Of a DNA stretch of 64,000 nucleotides, positions 1 through 10,779 are shown one piece after another. Location of the stretch: the NCBI RefSeq assembly GCF_016820555.1, contig NZ_JADHDW010000001.1, forward strand, positions 124,001-188,000, written 5' to 3'. Below the pieces are notes generated by a model that searched no databases, was not told the DNA's origin, and saw nothing but the letters and a program-made list of their open reading frames with translations. The translations under genes and the position numbers were made by a program. The stretch is from Bacillus sp. REN10. GTDB taxonomy: Bacteria; Bacillota; Bacilli; Bacillales; Domibacillaceae. Numbering within the stretch: position 1 is the first letter of the stretch; each line of letters starts with the position of its first letter.

Positions 1-172
1 ATTAAGTGCTGATCGTGTGATCCCTGGTCCGTTTGATCCAAGAGTGGCACCAGCTGTTGCGGCAGCGGTAGCGAAAGCAGCGATGGAAACGGGTGTTGCT
101 CGTTTGAAGGTGGATCCGGAAGAAATTAGAGATCGGACTATGCAATTATCGGTTATTGGAAAAGGAGAATAA
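1..172 (+). CDS. NAD(P)-dependent malic enzyme, C-terminal end (partial)
   Basis: Only the last 56 codons are inside the window; the 5' part lies upstream. The tail reads ..ADRVIPGPFDPRVAPAVA.. followed by a helical end, which matches my memory of the C-terminus of YtsJ-type malic enzymes (oxidative decarboxylation of malate to pyruvate). In many Bacillus genomes malic enzyme lies just upstream of accD. The stop at 170-172 is 4 nt before the next start, so the two genes are probably cotranscribed. Recognition rests on a short segment. Confidence 0.75.
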   Translation, partial: LSADRVIPGPFDPRVAPAVAAAVAKAAMETGVARLKVDPEEIRDRTMQLSVIGKGE

Positions 173-176
173 TGAG

Positions 177-788
177 GTGACTCTCTCTCGTTCTCCTTCC
201 AAGTTTGAGAAAGTTGTTGGGCAAATCCGGCAGATCATTTTGGACGATGGCTTAATTCCAGGTGATAAGCTTCCTTCTGAAAGGGAATTGTCAGAGCGGT
301 TATCTGTTGCTCGCTCTTCTGTCAGGGAAGCGCTTAGAGCACTTGAACTGCTTGGACTGATTGAAACGAAGCGCGGAGAAGGAACCTTTCTCCGTGACTT
401 TCGTGATCATCAGCTCATTGAACTCCTCAGTACATTTATTTTACAAACGGATAAGAAGAAGCAGGATGTTATCCAAACGAAAGAAATCGTGGAGCTTGGC
501 TGCTTATCTTTTGTGATTCAGCAAGACCACTTAGACGCCGAATTATCCATCATTGCAGAGGAAATGAAGGCGATTGATTATACAGAAGAGGAGTTCTTTT
601 CCGCTATGATGGATTTATGTGGGAATGAGCTGTTGAAAAAGATTTGGATGATTGTCTCAGACTATGCCGCTTCTTTCTATTCAGTTGACCGCATGGTGAC
701 TAGTAAGCCTCATTTTTTGAACTTGATGGAGCAATTAAAAAAGAAAAATATGCCAGCTGTATTTGAAGCATACAAGCAACTTAGTTAA
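177..788 (+). CDS. GntR/FadR-type transcriptional regulator
   Basis: A 203-residue protein with a clear GntR winged helix at residues 10-75 (IPGDKLPSERELSERL, then SSVREALRALELLGLI). A shortened, mostly helical C-terminal half looks like a reduced FCD effector domain. A GTG start at 177 is preferred over an in-frame TTG at 156, because AAAGGAG at 161-167 is well spaced only for the GTG. It sits between malic enzyme and accDA, so control of carbon flow to malonyl-CoA is a reasonable guess, but the effector is unknown. The ligand domain is shorter than in typical FadR subfamily members. Confidence 0.85.
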   Translation: MTLSRSPSKFEKVVGQIRQIILDDGLIPGDKLPSERELSERLSVARSSVREALRALELLGLIETKRGEGTFLRDFRDHQLIELLSTFILQTDKKKQDVIQTKEIVELGCLSFVIQQDHLDAELSIIAEEMKAIDYTEEEFFSAMMDLCGNELLKKIWMIVSDYAASFYSVDRMVTSKPHFLNLMEQLKKKNMPAVFEAYKQLS

Positions 789-854
789 ACCATCTCACAT
801 GAACAGAAATCTCAACTAAACGAGTTGAAAGCCTTTACAGGGGGAGGATACACG

Positions 855-1727
855 TTGATTAAAGACTTATTTCATAAACAAAAGCCAAAGAAGAAAAAGT
901 ATGCGACTATTCCTTCTGCAGCAAGTAAGCAGGATGTGCCTGAAGGGATTATGCAGAAATGTCCAAAGTGCAAAAAAATCATGTATACAAAGGAATTAAA
1001 GAAAAATATGCAGATTTGTTTGCAATGTGATTATCACTATGGGATGAATGCCTTCGAACGCCGGGATTCTTTTATCGATGAGGGGACGTTTAAAGAGCTA
1101 GATGAAAACTTGCGCTCAGCGAACCCGCTCGACTTTCCAGACTACATCGAGAAGGTCGAGAAAGATCGAGAGAAAACAAAACTGAATGAAGCGATTTTAA
1201 CTGGCGTAGGTAAAGTGAACGGCTATGAGGTAGTCGTGGCTATTATGGATTCAAACTTCCGAATGGGAAGCATGGGGTCTGTGGTAGGAGAGAAAATTAC
1301 AAGAGCGATTGAAGAAGCTGGCCGTCTTGGCGTGCCTTTCATCATCTTTACAGCCTCTGGAGGAGCCAGAATGCAAGAAGGTGTGCTGTCTTTAATGCAG
1401 ATGGCGAAAACGAGTGTCGCTTTAAAACGCTTTAGCGACCAAGGCGGATTAATTATTTCTATTATGACACACCCGACAACAGGCGGGGTATCAGCAAGTT
1501 TTGCTTCGTTAGGTGATTACAATTTTGCCGAGCCGGGCGCCTTAATTGGTTTTGCTGGGCGACGTATTATTGAACAAACCATTCGTGAAGATCTGCCAGA
1601 AGATTTTCAAACAGCTGAGTTTCTATTAAAGCATGGCCAATTAGATGCTGTGATTCATCGTCATGAGATGAAGGAAAAGATCGGCCTATTATTAGAGATA
1701 CATCAACCGGGTGGTGAATTAGTATGA
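855..1727 (+). CDS. accD: Acetyl-CoA carboxylase carboxyltransferase subunit beta
   Basis: Beta half of the carboxyltransferase that moves CO2 from biotin-BCCP to acetyl-CoA, giving malonyl-CoA for fatty acid synthesis. The 290-residue protein has the expected N-terminal zinc ribbon (Cys36, Cys39, Cys55, Cys58) followed by the crotonase-like carboxyltransferase core with ..[12 protein letters not shown].. A TTG start at 855 is chosen because a very strong GGGGGAGG lies 8 nt upstream and because the family begins with a short basic MxKDLF segment; an in-frame TTG at 825 lacks an RBS. The stop overlaps the accA start (ATGA), indicating translational coupling. Confidence 0.96.
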   Translation: MIKDLFHKQKPKKKKYATIPSAASKQDVPEGIMQKCPKCKKIMYTKELKKNMQICLQCDYHYGMNAFERRDSFIDEGTFKELDENLRSANPLDFPDYIEKVEKDREKTKLNEAILTGVGKVNGYEVVVAIMDSNFRMGSMGSVVGEKITRAIEEAGRLGVPFIIFTASGGARMQEGVLSLMQMAKTSVALKRFSDQGGLIISIMTHPTTGGVSASFASLGDYNFAEPGALIGFAGRRIIEQTIREDLPEDFQTAEFLLKHGQLDAVIHRHEMKEKIGLLLEIHQPGGELV

Positions 1728-2677
1728 TCGGATTAGAATTTGAAAAGCCGGTGTTGGAGTTGAAGGAGAAGATTGCTGAGCTAAAAGAATTTACCTCCAA
1801 TTCAGATGTGGACTTGACGGAGGAAATCCAAAGGCTTGAAGAGCGACTTCGCAAACTAGAGAAAGACATTTATGAAAGCATGAGACCGTGGGATCGTGTT
1901 CAAATGGCACGCCATCCAGAACGGCCGACGACGCTTGACTACATTGAACACTTGTTTACAGATTTTATGGAACTTCATGGTGACCGTTTATTTGGAGATG
2001 ATGAAGCGATCGTTGGCGGTGTGGCAAAATATCACGGTCTTCCGGTTACTGTGATCGGTCATCAGCGCGGACGTGATACGAAAGAAAACATTCGTCGTAC
2101 ATTCGGTATGCCACACCCAGAAGGTTATCGCAAAGCCCTTCGTCTGATGAAGCAAGCAGTGAAATTTAAGCGTCCGATCATTTGCTTAATTGATACAAAG
2201 GGAGCTTACCCTGGGAAAGCAGCGGAAGAACGAGGCCAAAGTGAAGCCATTGCCAAAAATTTATTTGAAATGGCAGGCATGGATGTTCCTGTTATCTGTA
2301 TCGTCATTGGAGAAGGCGGTAGCGGCGGAGCATTAGCTCTTGGTGTAGGGGATCGCTTATTTATGCTTGAAAATTCCACTTATTCCGTTATTTCTCCAGA
2401 GGGAGCGGCGGCTTTATTGTGGAAAGATGCATCTCAAGCAAAGCGCGCAGCAGAGACGATGAAAATTACAGCTGGCGATTTAAAAGAACTGGGCATTATC
2501 GATGAAATTATTCCGGAAGTAAGCGGAGGCGCTCATCGCAACGTTAAGCAGCAATCGGAGTTTATAGATGCGGTGTTAAAAAGATCTTTAGTTGAATTAT
2601 TGAAACAGTCATCTGCAGAGATTTTGGAAAAACGCTATGAAAAATACAAAAAAATTGGTGCGTATTTGCAAGAATAG
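1724..2677 (+). CDS. accA: Acetyl-CoA carboxylase carboxyltransferase subunit alpha
   Basis: Alpha subunit partner of AccD in the alpha2-beta2 carboxyltransferase. It has 317 residues, the usual length. The N-terminal coiled-coil region (residues 5-50) precedes the carboxyltransferase domain with [31 protein letters not shown] and the glycine-rich [15 protein letters not shown] oxyanion region. The start overlaps the accD stop by 4 nt, ensuring equal expression. An intrinsic terminator follows directly, so accD-accA end a transcription unit. Confidence 0.97.
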   Translation: MIGLEFEKPVLELKEKIAELKEFTSNSDVDLTEEIQRLEERLRKLEKDIYESMRPWDRVQMARHPERPTTLDYIEHLFTDFMELHGDRLFGDDEAIVGGVAKYHGLPVTVIGHQRGRDTKENIRRTFGMPHPEGYRKALRLMKQAVKFKRPIICLIDTKGAYPGKAAEERGQSEAIAKNLFEMAGMDVPVICIVIGEGGSGGALALGVGDRLFMLENSTYSVISPEGAAALLWKDASQAKRAAETMKITAGDLKELGIIDEIIPEVSGGAHRNVKQQSEFIDAVLKRSLVELLKQSSAEILEKRYEKYKKIGAYLQE

Positions 2678-2686
2678 CAAAAGAAG

Positions 2687-2722
2687 AGAACAAGTTGCTT
2701 AAACGGCGCTTGTTCTTTTTTG
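2687..2722 (+). terminator. Intrinsic terminator after accDA
   Basis: AGAACAAG (2687-2694) pairs perfectly with CTTGTTCT (2709-2716), with a 14-nt loop, and is followed by a T-run. It lies 9 nt after the accA stop. Confidence 0.85.
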
Positions 2723-2749
2723 TTAGTTTTTATTAAAATAGATCATTTT

Positions 2750-2816
2750 TTGACTCGCTTTTGAACAGTAGATATTCCCTACATATGTCATATAATTTTT
2801 GGAAAATTGAATTTTC
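2750..2816 (+). promoter_or_regulatory. Candidate pfkA promoter and palindrome
   Basis: TTGACT (2750-2755), a 17-nt spacer and TATTCC (2773-2778) form a possible sigma-A promoter. A second -10-like TATAAT is at 2791-2796. Just downstream, GAAAATT-G-AATTTTC (2802-2816) is a perfect 7-1-7 inverted repeat that could be an operator or a short hairpin. No match to a named consensus was recognised. Confidence 0.4.
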
Positions 2817-2906
2817 GTGGTGTATTTATTGATAAAGCTATCGTTAGACGTTGTGAAGGTCAGACCTTTCTGTTATTTTAAAATAGATAAGCTAACTTTT
2901 GCATGA

Positions 2907-3899
<993 letters not shown>

Positions 3900-3927
3900 A
3901 TGACACCTACGTTGAGGAGGATACAAA

Positions 3928-5691
3928 ATGAGAAAGACAAAGATTGTATGTACGATTGGTCCTGCAAGTGAAAGTTTAGAGATGCTGACCAGCTTAATGG
4001 AAGCCGGAATGAATGTTGCTCGATTAAATTTCTCCCATGGAAACCATGAGGAGCATGCCCAGCGGATACAAACAATTAGGAAAGCCGCAGAGATCACAGG
4101 AAAGCCAATAGGCATTTTATTAGATACGAAAGGTCCGGAAATCAGAACGCATAATATGGAAAATGACGCGGTTGAATTAGTAGCGGGCAGCCGTGTGATC
4201 GTGTCTATGACGGAAGTCCTTGGTACGCATGAGAAATTTTCGATTACTTATAGCGGTTTAATCGATGATGTAACAAAAGGCAGCAAGATTTTATTAGATG
4301 ATGGATTAATCGCTTTAGAAGTAGTGGAGATTGATCAACAGCAAAAGGAAATTTATACAAAAGTGTTAAATAGCGGCACGTTGAAAAATAAAAAAGGTGT
4401 CAATGTGCCTGGCGTGTCCGTGAACCTTCCAGGCATTACAGCAAAAGATGCGGAAGATATTGAATTTGGCATTCGTCAAGACATTGATTTTATCGCGGCT
4501 TCCTTTGTTCGCCGTCCATCCGATGTGTTAGAAATTCGCGAGCTGCTCGAAAAGCATGGGGCAGATCATATTCAAATCATTCCAAAAATCGAGAACCAAG
4601 AAGGTGTTGATAATATTGACAGCATTCTTGAAGTATCTGATGGTTTGATGGTGGCGCGTGGAGACTTAGGAGTAGAAATTCCAGCAGAAGAGGTGCCGCT
4701 TGTACAGAAAAATTTAATTTTAAAATGCAATGTGCTTGGAAAGCCGGTCATTACGGCGACACAAATGCTCGATTCGATGCAGCGGAACCCGCGTCCAACT
4801 CGGGCAGAAGCGAGCGATGTAGCGAATGCGATTTTTGACGGAACGGATGCGATTATGTTATCAGGAGAAACAGCTGCAGGAATGTACCCGGTCGAAGCGG
4901 TCCAAACGATGCATAATATTGCTGATCGCACAGAGAAGGCTCTGAACTACTCAGATATTTTAACAAGTCGCAGTAAATTGAGTGGTCGCCGGACAATGAC
5001 CGATGCGATTGGACAGTCAGTGGCACATACATCCAATAATTTAGAGGTTCAAGCGATTGTGACACCGACCGAAAGCGGCCACACAGCGCGAATGATCTCT
5101 CGCTACCGGTCAAAGGCACCAATTGTAGCGGTTACGTCTAATGAGCGCATCTCACGAAGTCTTTCGCTTGTTTGGGGAGTGTTTCCGAACATTGGTCCGA
5201 AAGTGAAGACAACCGATGAAATGCTCGAATTAGCTGTGCAGCAAAGCCTAGCTTCCGGTATGGTCAAGCATGGAGATTTAATTGTGATCACAGCCGGTGT
5301 TCCAGTAGGTGAATCAGGCACAACGAATTTAATGAAAATTCATATCGTCGGCGATGTTTTAATGAAAGGGCAAGGCATCGGCCGCAAATCGGCTTATGGA
5401 AAAGTGGTCATCGCTAAAAATGCTGCTGAGGCACTTCAAAAAGTGGAGGAAGGGGCCATTTTAGTTACGCTCGGTACAGATAAAGAAATGATGCCAGCAA
5501 TTGAAAAATGTACAGCAATCATTACAGAAGAAGGCGGGTTAACAAGCCATGCTGCTGTTGTCGGTATTAATTTAGGTATTCCAGTGATTGTCGGTGTGTA
5601 CGAGGCTGTGTCTGCGCTGAAGGAAGGACAGGAAATTACGGTTGATGCCGCTCGCGGAATTATTTACAACGGTCACGCAAACGTACTATAA
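3928..5691 (+). CDS. pyk: Pyruvate kinase with C-terminal PEP-utilising domain
   Basis: Transfers phosphate from phosphoenolpyruvate to ADP. It begins [14 protein letters not shown]; the catalytic barrel carries [10 protein letters not shown], the [12 protein letters not shown] active-site segment and [10 protein letters not shown]. At 587 residues it is longer than E. coli-type enzymes because of the extra C-terminal domain found in Bacillus and Geobacillus, seen here as [20 protein letters not shown] (a PEP-utiliser mobile-domain signature whose His would be phosphorylated in PPDK/enzyme I). The RBS is GAGGAGG, and it is cotranscribed with pfkA. Confidence 0.97.
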   Translation: MRKTKIVCTIGPASESLEMLTSLMEAGMNVARLNFSHGNHEEHAQRIQTIRKAAEITGKPIGILLDTKGPEIRTHNMENDAVELVAGSRVIVSMTEVLGTHEKFSITYSGLIDDVTKGSKILLDDGLIALEVVEIDQQQKEIYTKVLNSGTLKNKKGVNVPGVSVNLPGITAKDAEDIEFGIRQDIDFIAASFVRRPSDVLEIRELLEKHGADHIQIIPKIENQEGVDNIDSILEVSDGLMVARGDLGVEIPAEEVPLVQKNLILKCNVLGKPVITATQMLDSMQRNPRPTRAEASDVANAIFDGTDAIMLSGETAAGMYPVEAVQTMHNIADRTEKALNYSDILTSRSKLSGRRTMTDAIGQSVAHTSNNLEVQAIVTPTESGHTARMISRYRSKAPIVAVTSNERISRSLSLVWGVFPNIGPKVKTTDEMLELAVQQSLASGMVKHGDLIVITAGVPVGESGTTNLMKIHIVGDVLMKGQGIGRKSAYGKVVIAKNAAEALQKVEEGAILVTLGTDKEMMPAIEKCTAIITEEGGLTSHAAVVGINLGIPVIVGVYEAVSALKEGQEITVDAARGIIYNGHANVL

Positions 5692-5768
5692 GCGGTTCTT
5701 TTTTCTATTGTAGGGCTGGATGGTATAATCAAATGTATAATTTGTATGTGATAAAGGAGAATCATTCT

Positions 5769-6158
5769 ATGAGAGCGATTATTCCATTCTTCATTATTAT
5801 TCCAGCCTTAGAAATTGGTTTATTGATGTATTTTGGGAAAACATTAGGTATTTGGCTAACCATTTCACTCATTTTAGGAACAGGCTTTCTAGGAGCCTAT
5901 TTGGCTAAGAAACAAGGGTTACAAACGATGGAAAAGCTGAAAATGGACATTCAAACTGGTCAATATATCGGGGATGCTGTCATTGATGGGGTTTGTATAT
6001 TGGTAGGAGGGCTCCTGTTACTAACTCCTGGATTTATTACGGACATTACAGGCTGTCTATTGTTGTTCCCTGTTACAAGGAAATACTTTAAGCCGCTGGT
6101 ATATAAGTTCTTTCGTCGGTGGTTTCAAGGCGGAAGCAATATTATTATTATGAAATAG
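5769..6158 (+). CDS. fxsA: FxsA family membrane protein
   Basis: A 129-residue membrane protein with FxsA features: an N-terminal hydrophobic hairpin (residues 3-45), a short cytoplasmic segment beginning ..AKKQGLQTMEKLKMD, and a third hydrophobic region ending LLLTPGFITDITGCLLLFP, the family signature. E. coli FxsA interferes with phage T7 exclusion by F; in Bacillus the role is unclear. The ATG at 5769 is chosen from the AAAGGAGA upstream; an in-frame ATG at 5733 has no RBS. It ends at a bidirectional terminator shared with the convergent ytvI. Confidence 0.9.
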   Translation: MRAIIPFFIIIPALEIGLLMYFGKTLGIWLTISLILGTGFLGAYLAKKQGLQTMEKLKMDIQTGQYIGDAVIDGVCILVGGLLLLTPGFITDITGCLLLFPVTRKYFKPLVYKFFRRWFQGGSNIIIMK

Positions 6159-6204
6159 ACATAGCCGAAACCTTTCTCATTGTTCATGAAAGCCAGGTAT
6201 CAAA

Positions 6205-6236
6205 AAAACGTCAGCGCTAGTGCTGACGTTTTACTT
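6205..6236. terminator. Bidirectional terminator between fxsA and ytvI
   Basis: AAAACGTCAGC and GCTGACGTTTT form an 11-bp perfect stem with A- and T-runs on both sides. It serves fxsA on the plus strand and ytvI on the minus strand. Confidence 0.9.
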
Positions 6237-7361
6237 TTGGGAGGGGGGAGCTTCTTTTCCCATAATATAATTTCGTAGATCCGAAAATACTCCTGCATTT
6301 TGCAGGGATTTCAGAATCACTAACGTAACTGGACCTAAAATCAATCCAAAGAAGCCAACGAGCTTAAAACCGATAAATAAAGCTACTAACGTAGCAAGAG
6401 GGTCTAAACCGATGCTCGATGACAAAATCTTCGGCTCCATAATTTGCCGTTGAACGACGACAACGGTGTAAAGAATCGTTAACCCAATAGCAAGGCTTGT
6501 ATCCCCGGCAATAAATTCATAAATAATCCAAGGGACAAATATAGCCCCTGTTCCTAAGTAAGGAAGAACATCAACGAGGCCAGTAATTAAAGCGAGTGTA
6601 ATCGCGTAATTGACTTTTAAGATCAGAAAGCCAATCAATACGATGACCGTCGTGATGGAAACGAGCGTCATCGTCGCCTTCACATATCCAAACAGCGCTT
6701 GCTTCAGTGAAGAAAATACGCGAACTAAGCTGAAAGTCGCTTTGTTGGGCAAATACGTAGAAAAATGCCGGTGAAGACGCTCCCAGTCCTTGCTAATAAA
6801 AAAGGCAGCAAGGAAAGAGAAAATGATCACAGTCGCGAAGTTTGGAATCCAAGAGATTAAATTAGGCAGCTTTAAAAAGAAATTTTGCAAAAAGTCTCCT
6901 GCCGTTGCAGCAAAACTTCGGCTGGCGTTTTGGATGTTCGTTAAGATGGTTTCTTGCTGATCGGTTTCTAACGATTGAAACATGCCGGATATTCGTTCAT
7001 AAAAAGGAATGATTTGAGAAGCGAATAGTTCTTCAAAATACTTCACCATCGTGTTGATATGATTCGGCACGACTCTGGCAAAATAATTCGCTCCTGATAC
7101 AATTTCCGCAATAAGCAGCGTAATAATGCCAGCAAATAAAGCGATGATAGTGACGATCGCTGTCACGACTGCGGCCGGACGAGGGAATTTAGCCTTGTTT
7201 TCCAAAAAACGTATGAACGGTTTCATTAAAAAGGCAATGGCAAATCCGATAATAAACGGATAAGTTACTTTTGTAATATAATATAAAGCGACAAAAAGTA
7301 AAATGGTGGATACAATGACAATGAACAATCTAACGAGCCGATCCCTATTGATTGGACTCAT
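6231..7361 (-). CDS. ytvI: AI-2E family transporter YtvI
   Basis: A 376-residue polytopic protein of the AI-2E/PerM family. Hydrophobic helices run throughout, with the family's long amphipathic central region (residues 90-200) and a C-terminal ..LSSSIGLDPLATLVALFIGF.. segment that is strongly conserved. In Bacillus the copy at this locus is YtvI, annotated as a sporulation integral membrane protein; the transported substrate is not established. The RBS GGAGGT is 5 nt from the ATG on the minus strand. It converges on fxsA. Confidence 0.88.
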   Translation of the reverse strand: MSPINRDRLVRLFIVIVSTILLFVALYYITKVTYPFIIGFAIAFLMKPFIRFLENKAKFPRPAAVVTAIVTIIALFAGIITLLIAEIVSGANYFARVVPNHINTMVKYFEELFASQIIPFYERISGMFQSLETDQQETILTNIQNASRSFAATAGDFLQNFFLKLPNLISWIPNFATVIIFSFLAAFFISKDWERLHRHFSTYLPNKATFSLVRVFSSLKQALFGYVKATMTLVSITTVIVLIGFLILKVNYAITLALITGLVDVLPYLGTGAIFVPWIIYEFIAGDTSLAIGLTILYTVVVVQRQIMEPKILSSSIGLDPLATLVALFIGFKLVGFFGLILGPVTLVILKSLQNAGVFSDLRNYIMGKEAPPSQK

Positions 7362-7460
7362 TCACATACCTCCGTTAATAAGCTCATGTTTGTCCTTATT
7401 GTAACGTTTTGGTTAGTGGAAGAAAAGAATAAAGCCTAGAAGAAAGAGAAAGGAATGCTT

Positions 7461-7919
7461 ATGTTACAGTCTTATTTATTTTTATTATTGCTATTGTTGA
7501 TCAGTGTTATTGCTAAAAATCAATCACTTTTAATTGCTGTCTCCGTTTTATTAGTGATGAAAACGGTTGGCGTGGATGAAAAAGTTTTCTCTATGTTTCA
7601 GTCAAAAGGAATCAATTGGGGGGTCACGATTATTACGATCGCTGTTCTAGCTCCGATTGCTACTGGGGAGATTGGGTTTAAAGAGCTGCAGGCAGCACTC
7701 AAATCCTCCTATGCCTGGATTGCACTTGTTTCGGGTATGGTTGTTGCTTTATTAGGCAAGCAGGGAATCACGTTATTAGCGGCCGATCCTCATATTACAA
7801 CTGCGCTCGTATTTGGAACAATCGCAGCAGTTGCTTTGTTTAATGGTGTCGCCGTTGGCCCAGTGATTGGAGCGGGGATTGCCTATGTAGCTATGAAATT
7901 ATTTGAGTCGTTTCAATAG
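7461..7919 (+). CDS. DUF441 family membrane protein (YtwI-like)
   Basis: A 152-residue, very hydrophobic protein with four to five predicted membrane helices and the repeated ..NWGVTIITIAVLAPIATG.. and ..NGVAVGPVIGAGIAYV.. segments typical of DUF441. No biochemical function is known. The ATG at 7461 is 6 nt from AGAAAGGA; the ATG at 7455 would overlap the RBS. It lies upstream of citZ, as in Bacillus, but a promoter region separates them. Confidence 0.85.
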   Translation: MLQSYLFLLLLLLISVIAKNQSLLIAVSVLLVMKTVGVDEKVFSMFQSKGINWGVTIITIAVLAPIATGEIGFKELQAALKSSYAWIALVSGMVVALLGKQGITLLAADPHITTALVFGTIAAVALFNGVAVGPVIGAGIAYVAMKLFESFQ

Positions 7920-8036
7920 TCATTGAAAGAAATTGTATTTTAATATAGAATTAAATAATTTTACAGTATAACATGAAATATTCCTTATTCATGTTTTTAA
8001 AGTAAAATATTTTTGACTATTTTTCGACGCTTTTGA

Positions 8037-8085
8037 TTCACAAAACATATATACTTGTTTATAATAGGAAATGAAAGCGCAACCT
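8037..8085 (+). promoter_or_regulatory. citZ promoter with cre-like site
   Basis: TTCACA (8037-8042), exactly 17 nt, then TATAAT (8060-8065): five and six matches to the sigma-A hexamers. Transcription would start near 8072, leaving a leader of about 125 nt before citZ. A degenerate cre-like TGAAAGCGCAACCT (8072-8085, three mismatches by my count) begins at the start site and would fit CcpA repression, known for citZ in B. subtilis. The rest of the 7920-8196 gap is AT-rich with nothing else recognised except a short TGAGC/GCTCA hairpin near 8120-8140. Confidence 0.65.
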
Positions 8086-8196
8086 TTTACCAATTCTATT
8101 GTTACCTTTGCTTTGCAAGCGCTGAGCAAACGCTCAATAAGGTGTTGGTTTAAAAAAGGTACATGGGGAAATTTAAAGGCGAAGGAGAGAAAAAAT

Positions 8197-9312
8197 ATGA
8201 CTACAACTCGTGGATTAGAAGGAGTAGTTGCAACAACGTCATCAGTTAGTTCTATTATTGATGATACTCTTACATATGCAGGCTATAACATTGATGACTT
8301 AGCAGAGAATGCGAGCTTTGAAGAAGTTATTTATTTGCTTTGGCACCGCCGTCTTCCTACACAATCTGAGCTTGATGAATTAAAGCAGCAATTAGCGGAT
8401 AATTATGCTATTCCTCAAGAAGTATTAAACCACTTTAAAATGTATCCTATTGATCAAGTCCATCCTATGGCAGCATTGCGTACCGCTGTATCTTTATTAG
8501 GTTTATATGATAACGAAGCAGATGTGATGACAGAAGAAGCGAATTATCGAAAAGCGATTCGTCTTCAAGCGAAAATTGCGACGCTTGTCCCGGCTTTTGC
8601 GCGCATTCGTAAAGGTCAAGATCCCGTTGCTCCACGCAAAGATTTAGGACTAGCTGCTAACTTTTTATACATGCTATCTGGCAAAGAGCCTGAAGCAGTG
8701 GAAATAGAAGCTTTTGATAAAGCGCTTGTACTGCACGCCGATCATGAACTAAATGCTTCCACATTTACGGCTCGCGTATGTGTGGCTACATTATCAGATG
8801 TATATTCTGGTATTACTGCAGCGATCAGTGCCTTGAAAGGTCCTCTTCATGGCGGAGCGAATGAACAAGTAATGAAAATGCTTACTGAAATTGGTTCAGT
8901 AGATAATGTAGAGCCTTACATTTTAAGCAAACTAAACAATAAAGAAAAAATTATGGGATTTGGCCATCGCGTATACCGCAAAGGTGATCCGCGCGCGAAA
9001 CATTTACGTGAAATGTCTAAAAAATTAACAGCGCTTACTGGCGAACCACAATGGTATGAAATGTCTACACAAATTGAAGAATTAGTAACATCTCAAAAGA
9101 ATTTGCCGCCAAATGTAGACTTTTACTCAGCATCTGTCTACCACAGCTTAGGAATCGAGCATGATTTATTTACGCCGATCTTCGCTGTAAGCCGTGTATC
9201 TGGCTGGCTCGCACATATTTTAGAGCAATATTCAAACAACCGTTTAATTCGTCCTCGTGCGGAGTATACGGGACCAGATATGCAAAAATTTGTGCCGATT
9301 AATGAACGTTAA
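8197..9312 (+). CDS. citZ: Citrate synthase
   Basis: Condenses oxaloacetate and acetyl-CoA to citrate, the first TCA step. The 371-residue protein starts MTTTRGLEGVVATTSSVSSI and has the family motifs KGPLHGGANEQV, MGFGHRVY (catalytic His) and the C-terminal RPRAEYTGP. An ATG at 8197 with GGAGAG upstream fits the known length; the frame is open upstream to 8071 but without an RBS. First gene of a citZ-icd-mdh operon. Confidence 0.97.
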   Translation: MTTTRGLEGVVATTSSVSSIIDDTLTYAGYNIDDLAENASFEEVIYLLWHRRLPTQSELDELKQQLADNYAIPQEVLNHFKMYPIDQVHPMAALRTAVSLLGLYDNEADVMTEEANYRKAIRLQAKIATLVPAFARIRKGQDPVAPRKDLGLAANFLYMLSGKEPEAVEIEAFDKALVLHADHELNASTFTARVCVATLSDVYSGITAAISALKGPLHGGANEQVMKMLTEIGSVDNVEPYILSKLNNKEKIMGFGHRVYRKGDPRAKHLREMSKKLTALTGEPQWYEMSTQIEELVTSQKNLPPNVDFYSASVYHSLGIEHDLFTPIFAVSRVSGWLAHILEQYSNNRLIRPRAEYTGPDMQKFVPINER

Positions 9313-9368
9313 TAATTCTGATATTTACAAAATGAATAAAAATTGTTGTAATATATAATGGTAAGTAC

Positions 9369-9399
9369 AAAGGTTAGATGGCCTGTGCCTCTAACCTTT
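9369..9399 (+). other. Intercistronic stem-loop, citZ-icd
   Basis: AAAGGTTAGA and TCTAACCTTT form a perfect 10-bp stem with an 11-nt loop. No T-run follows, so it is not a standard terminator. It may mark an RNA-processing or stability boundary. A -10-like TATAAT is at 9354-9359 but no good -35 was found, so a private icd promoter is uncertain. Confidence 0.8.
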
Positions 9400-9425
9400 G
9401 ATTCCGGAATTGGAGGTATTGTAAG

Positions 9426-10694
9426 ATGACTCAAGGCGAAAAAATTACTGTACAAAATGGTGTGTTAAACGTACCAAATCATCCGATTATTCCATTTATC
9501 GAAGGGGACGGAATTGGTCCTGATATTTGGGCAGCAGCTTCTCGTGTATTAGACGCAGCTGTTGAAAAAGCTTACAACGGTGAAAAGAAAATCGAATGGA
9601 AGGAAGTATACGCTGGTGAGAAAGCGTTCAATAAAACTGGCGAATGGCTTCCTGCTGAAACTTTAGAATTAATTCGTGAATATTTAATTGCAATTAAAGG
9701 TCCTTTAACAACTCCGGTTGGTGGCGGTATTCGTTCATTAAACGTAGCGTTACGTCAAGAACTGGATCTATTCGTATGTCTTCGTCCGGTACGCTATTTC
9801 GATGGAGTGCCTTCACCGATCAAGCGTCCTGAAGACACTGACATGGTTATTTTCCGTGAAAACACAGAAGATATTTATGCGGGTATTGAATATGCGGAAG
9901 GTTCAGAAGGGGTTAAGAAATTATTAGACTTCCTTCAAAATGAAATGGGTGTGAACAAAATCCGCTTCCCTGAAACATCAGGTCTTGGTATTAAGCCAGT
10001 TTCAAAAGAAGGTACAAGCCGTCTTGTTCGTTCAGCGATTAACTATGCGATTAAAGAAGGCCGCAAGTCTGTTACTTTAGTACATAAAGGTAACATCATG
10101 AAATTTACTGAAGGCGCCTTTAAAAACTGGGGATATGAACTAGCTGAAAAAGAATTCGGCGATCAAGTATTTACTTGGGCACAATATGACAAAATTAAAG
10201 AAGAGCAAGGTGCAGAAGCAGCAAACAAAGCGCAAGCGGATGCAGAAGCAGCTGGCAAAATCATCGTAAAAGATGCGATTGCTGATATTTTCCTTCAACA
10301 AATTCTAACTCGTCCAAAAGAGTTTGATGTAGTTGCGACAATGAACTTGAACGGAGATTATATTTCTGATGCGTTAGCAGCTCAAGTTGGCGGTATCGGT
10401 ATCGCTCCAGGTGCAAACATCAACTACGAAACTGGACATGCTATTTTTGAAGCAACACATGGTACAGCTCCAAAATATGCTGGTTTAGATAAAGTAAACC
10501 CTTCATCTGTTCTTCTTTCAGGTGTATTAATGCTTGAACACTTAGGCTGGAATGAAGCAGCTCAAATGATCACAAAATCTGTAGAGCAAACAATTGCTTC
10601 TAAAGTGGTAACTTATGACTTTGCTCGCCTAATGGAAGGTGCAACAGAAGTAAAAACTTCTGAATTTGCGGATGAATTAATTAAAAACCTATAA
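9426..10694 (+). CDS. icd: Isocitrate dehydrogenase, NADP-dependent
   Basis: Oxidative decarboxylation of isocitrate to 2-oxoglutarate. The 422-residue length and motifs match the bacterial NADP enzyme: [12 protein letters not shown] at the N-terminus, [20 protein letters not shown] (substrate-binding Ser and Arg residues), [11 protein letters not shown], and [17 protein letters not shown] with the metal-binding Asp residues. The RBS is TGGAGGT, 9 nt from the ATG. It is flanked by stable hairpins on both sides within the operon. Confidence 0.97.
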   Translation: MTQGEKITVQNGVLNVPNHPIIPFIEGDGIGPDIWAAASRVLDAAVEKAYNGEKKIEWKEVYAGEKAFNKTGEWLPAETLELIREYLIAIKGPLTTPVGGGIRSLNVALRQELDLFVCLRPVRYFDGVPSPIKRPEDTDMVIFRENTEDIYAGIEYAEGSEGVKKLLDFLQNEMGVNKIRFPETSGLGIKPVSKEGTSRLVRSAINYAIKEGRKSVTLVHKGNIMKFTEGAFKNWGYELAEKEFGDQVFTWAQYDKIKEEQGAEAANKAQADAEAAGKIIVKDAIADIFLQQILTRPKEFDVVATMNLNGDYISDALAAQVGGIGIAPGANINYETGHAIFEATHGTAPKYAGLDKVNPSSVLLSGVLMLEHLGWNEAAQMITKSVEQTIASKVVTYDFARLMEGATEVKTSEFADELIKNL

Positions 10695-10706
10695 TTAGTT
10701 AGTTAG

Positions 10707-10750
10707 CCAAGGCGATTTCAAAGGGCCCGTCCCTCATGAGATCGCCTTGG
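10707..10750 (+). other. Intercistronic stem-loop, icd-mdh
   Basis: CCAAGGCGAT (10707-10716) pairs perfectly with ATCGCCTTGG (10741-10750). The 24-nt loop can form an inner AGGG/CCCT stem. No T-run follows. Together with the citZ-icd hairpin, both operon junctions carry a perfect 10-bp stem. Confidence 0.8.
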
Positions 10751-10779
10751 TATTACATATTTTTAGGGAGGGCTTAAAT

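Noticed and set aside
8071-8196. 42-codon N-terminal extension of citrate synthase
   Set aside because: It begins at the predicted transcription start, lacks an RBS and is absent from the family; it is the leader region.
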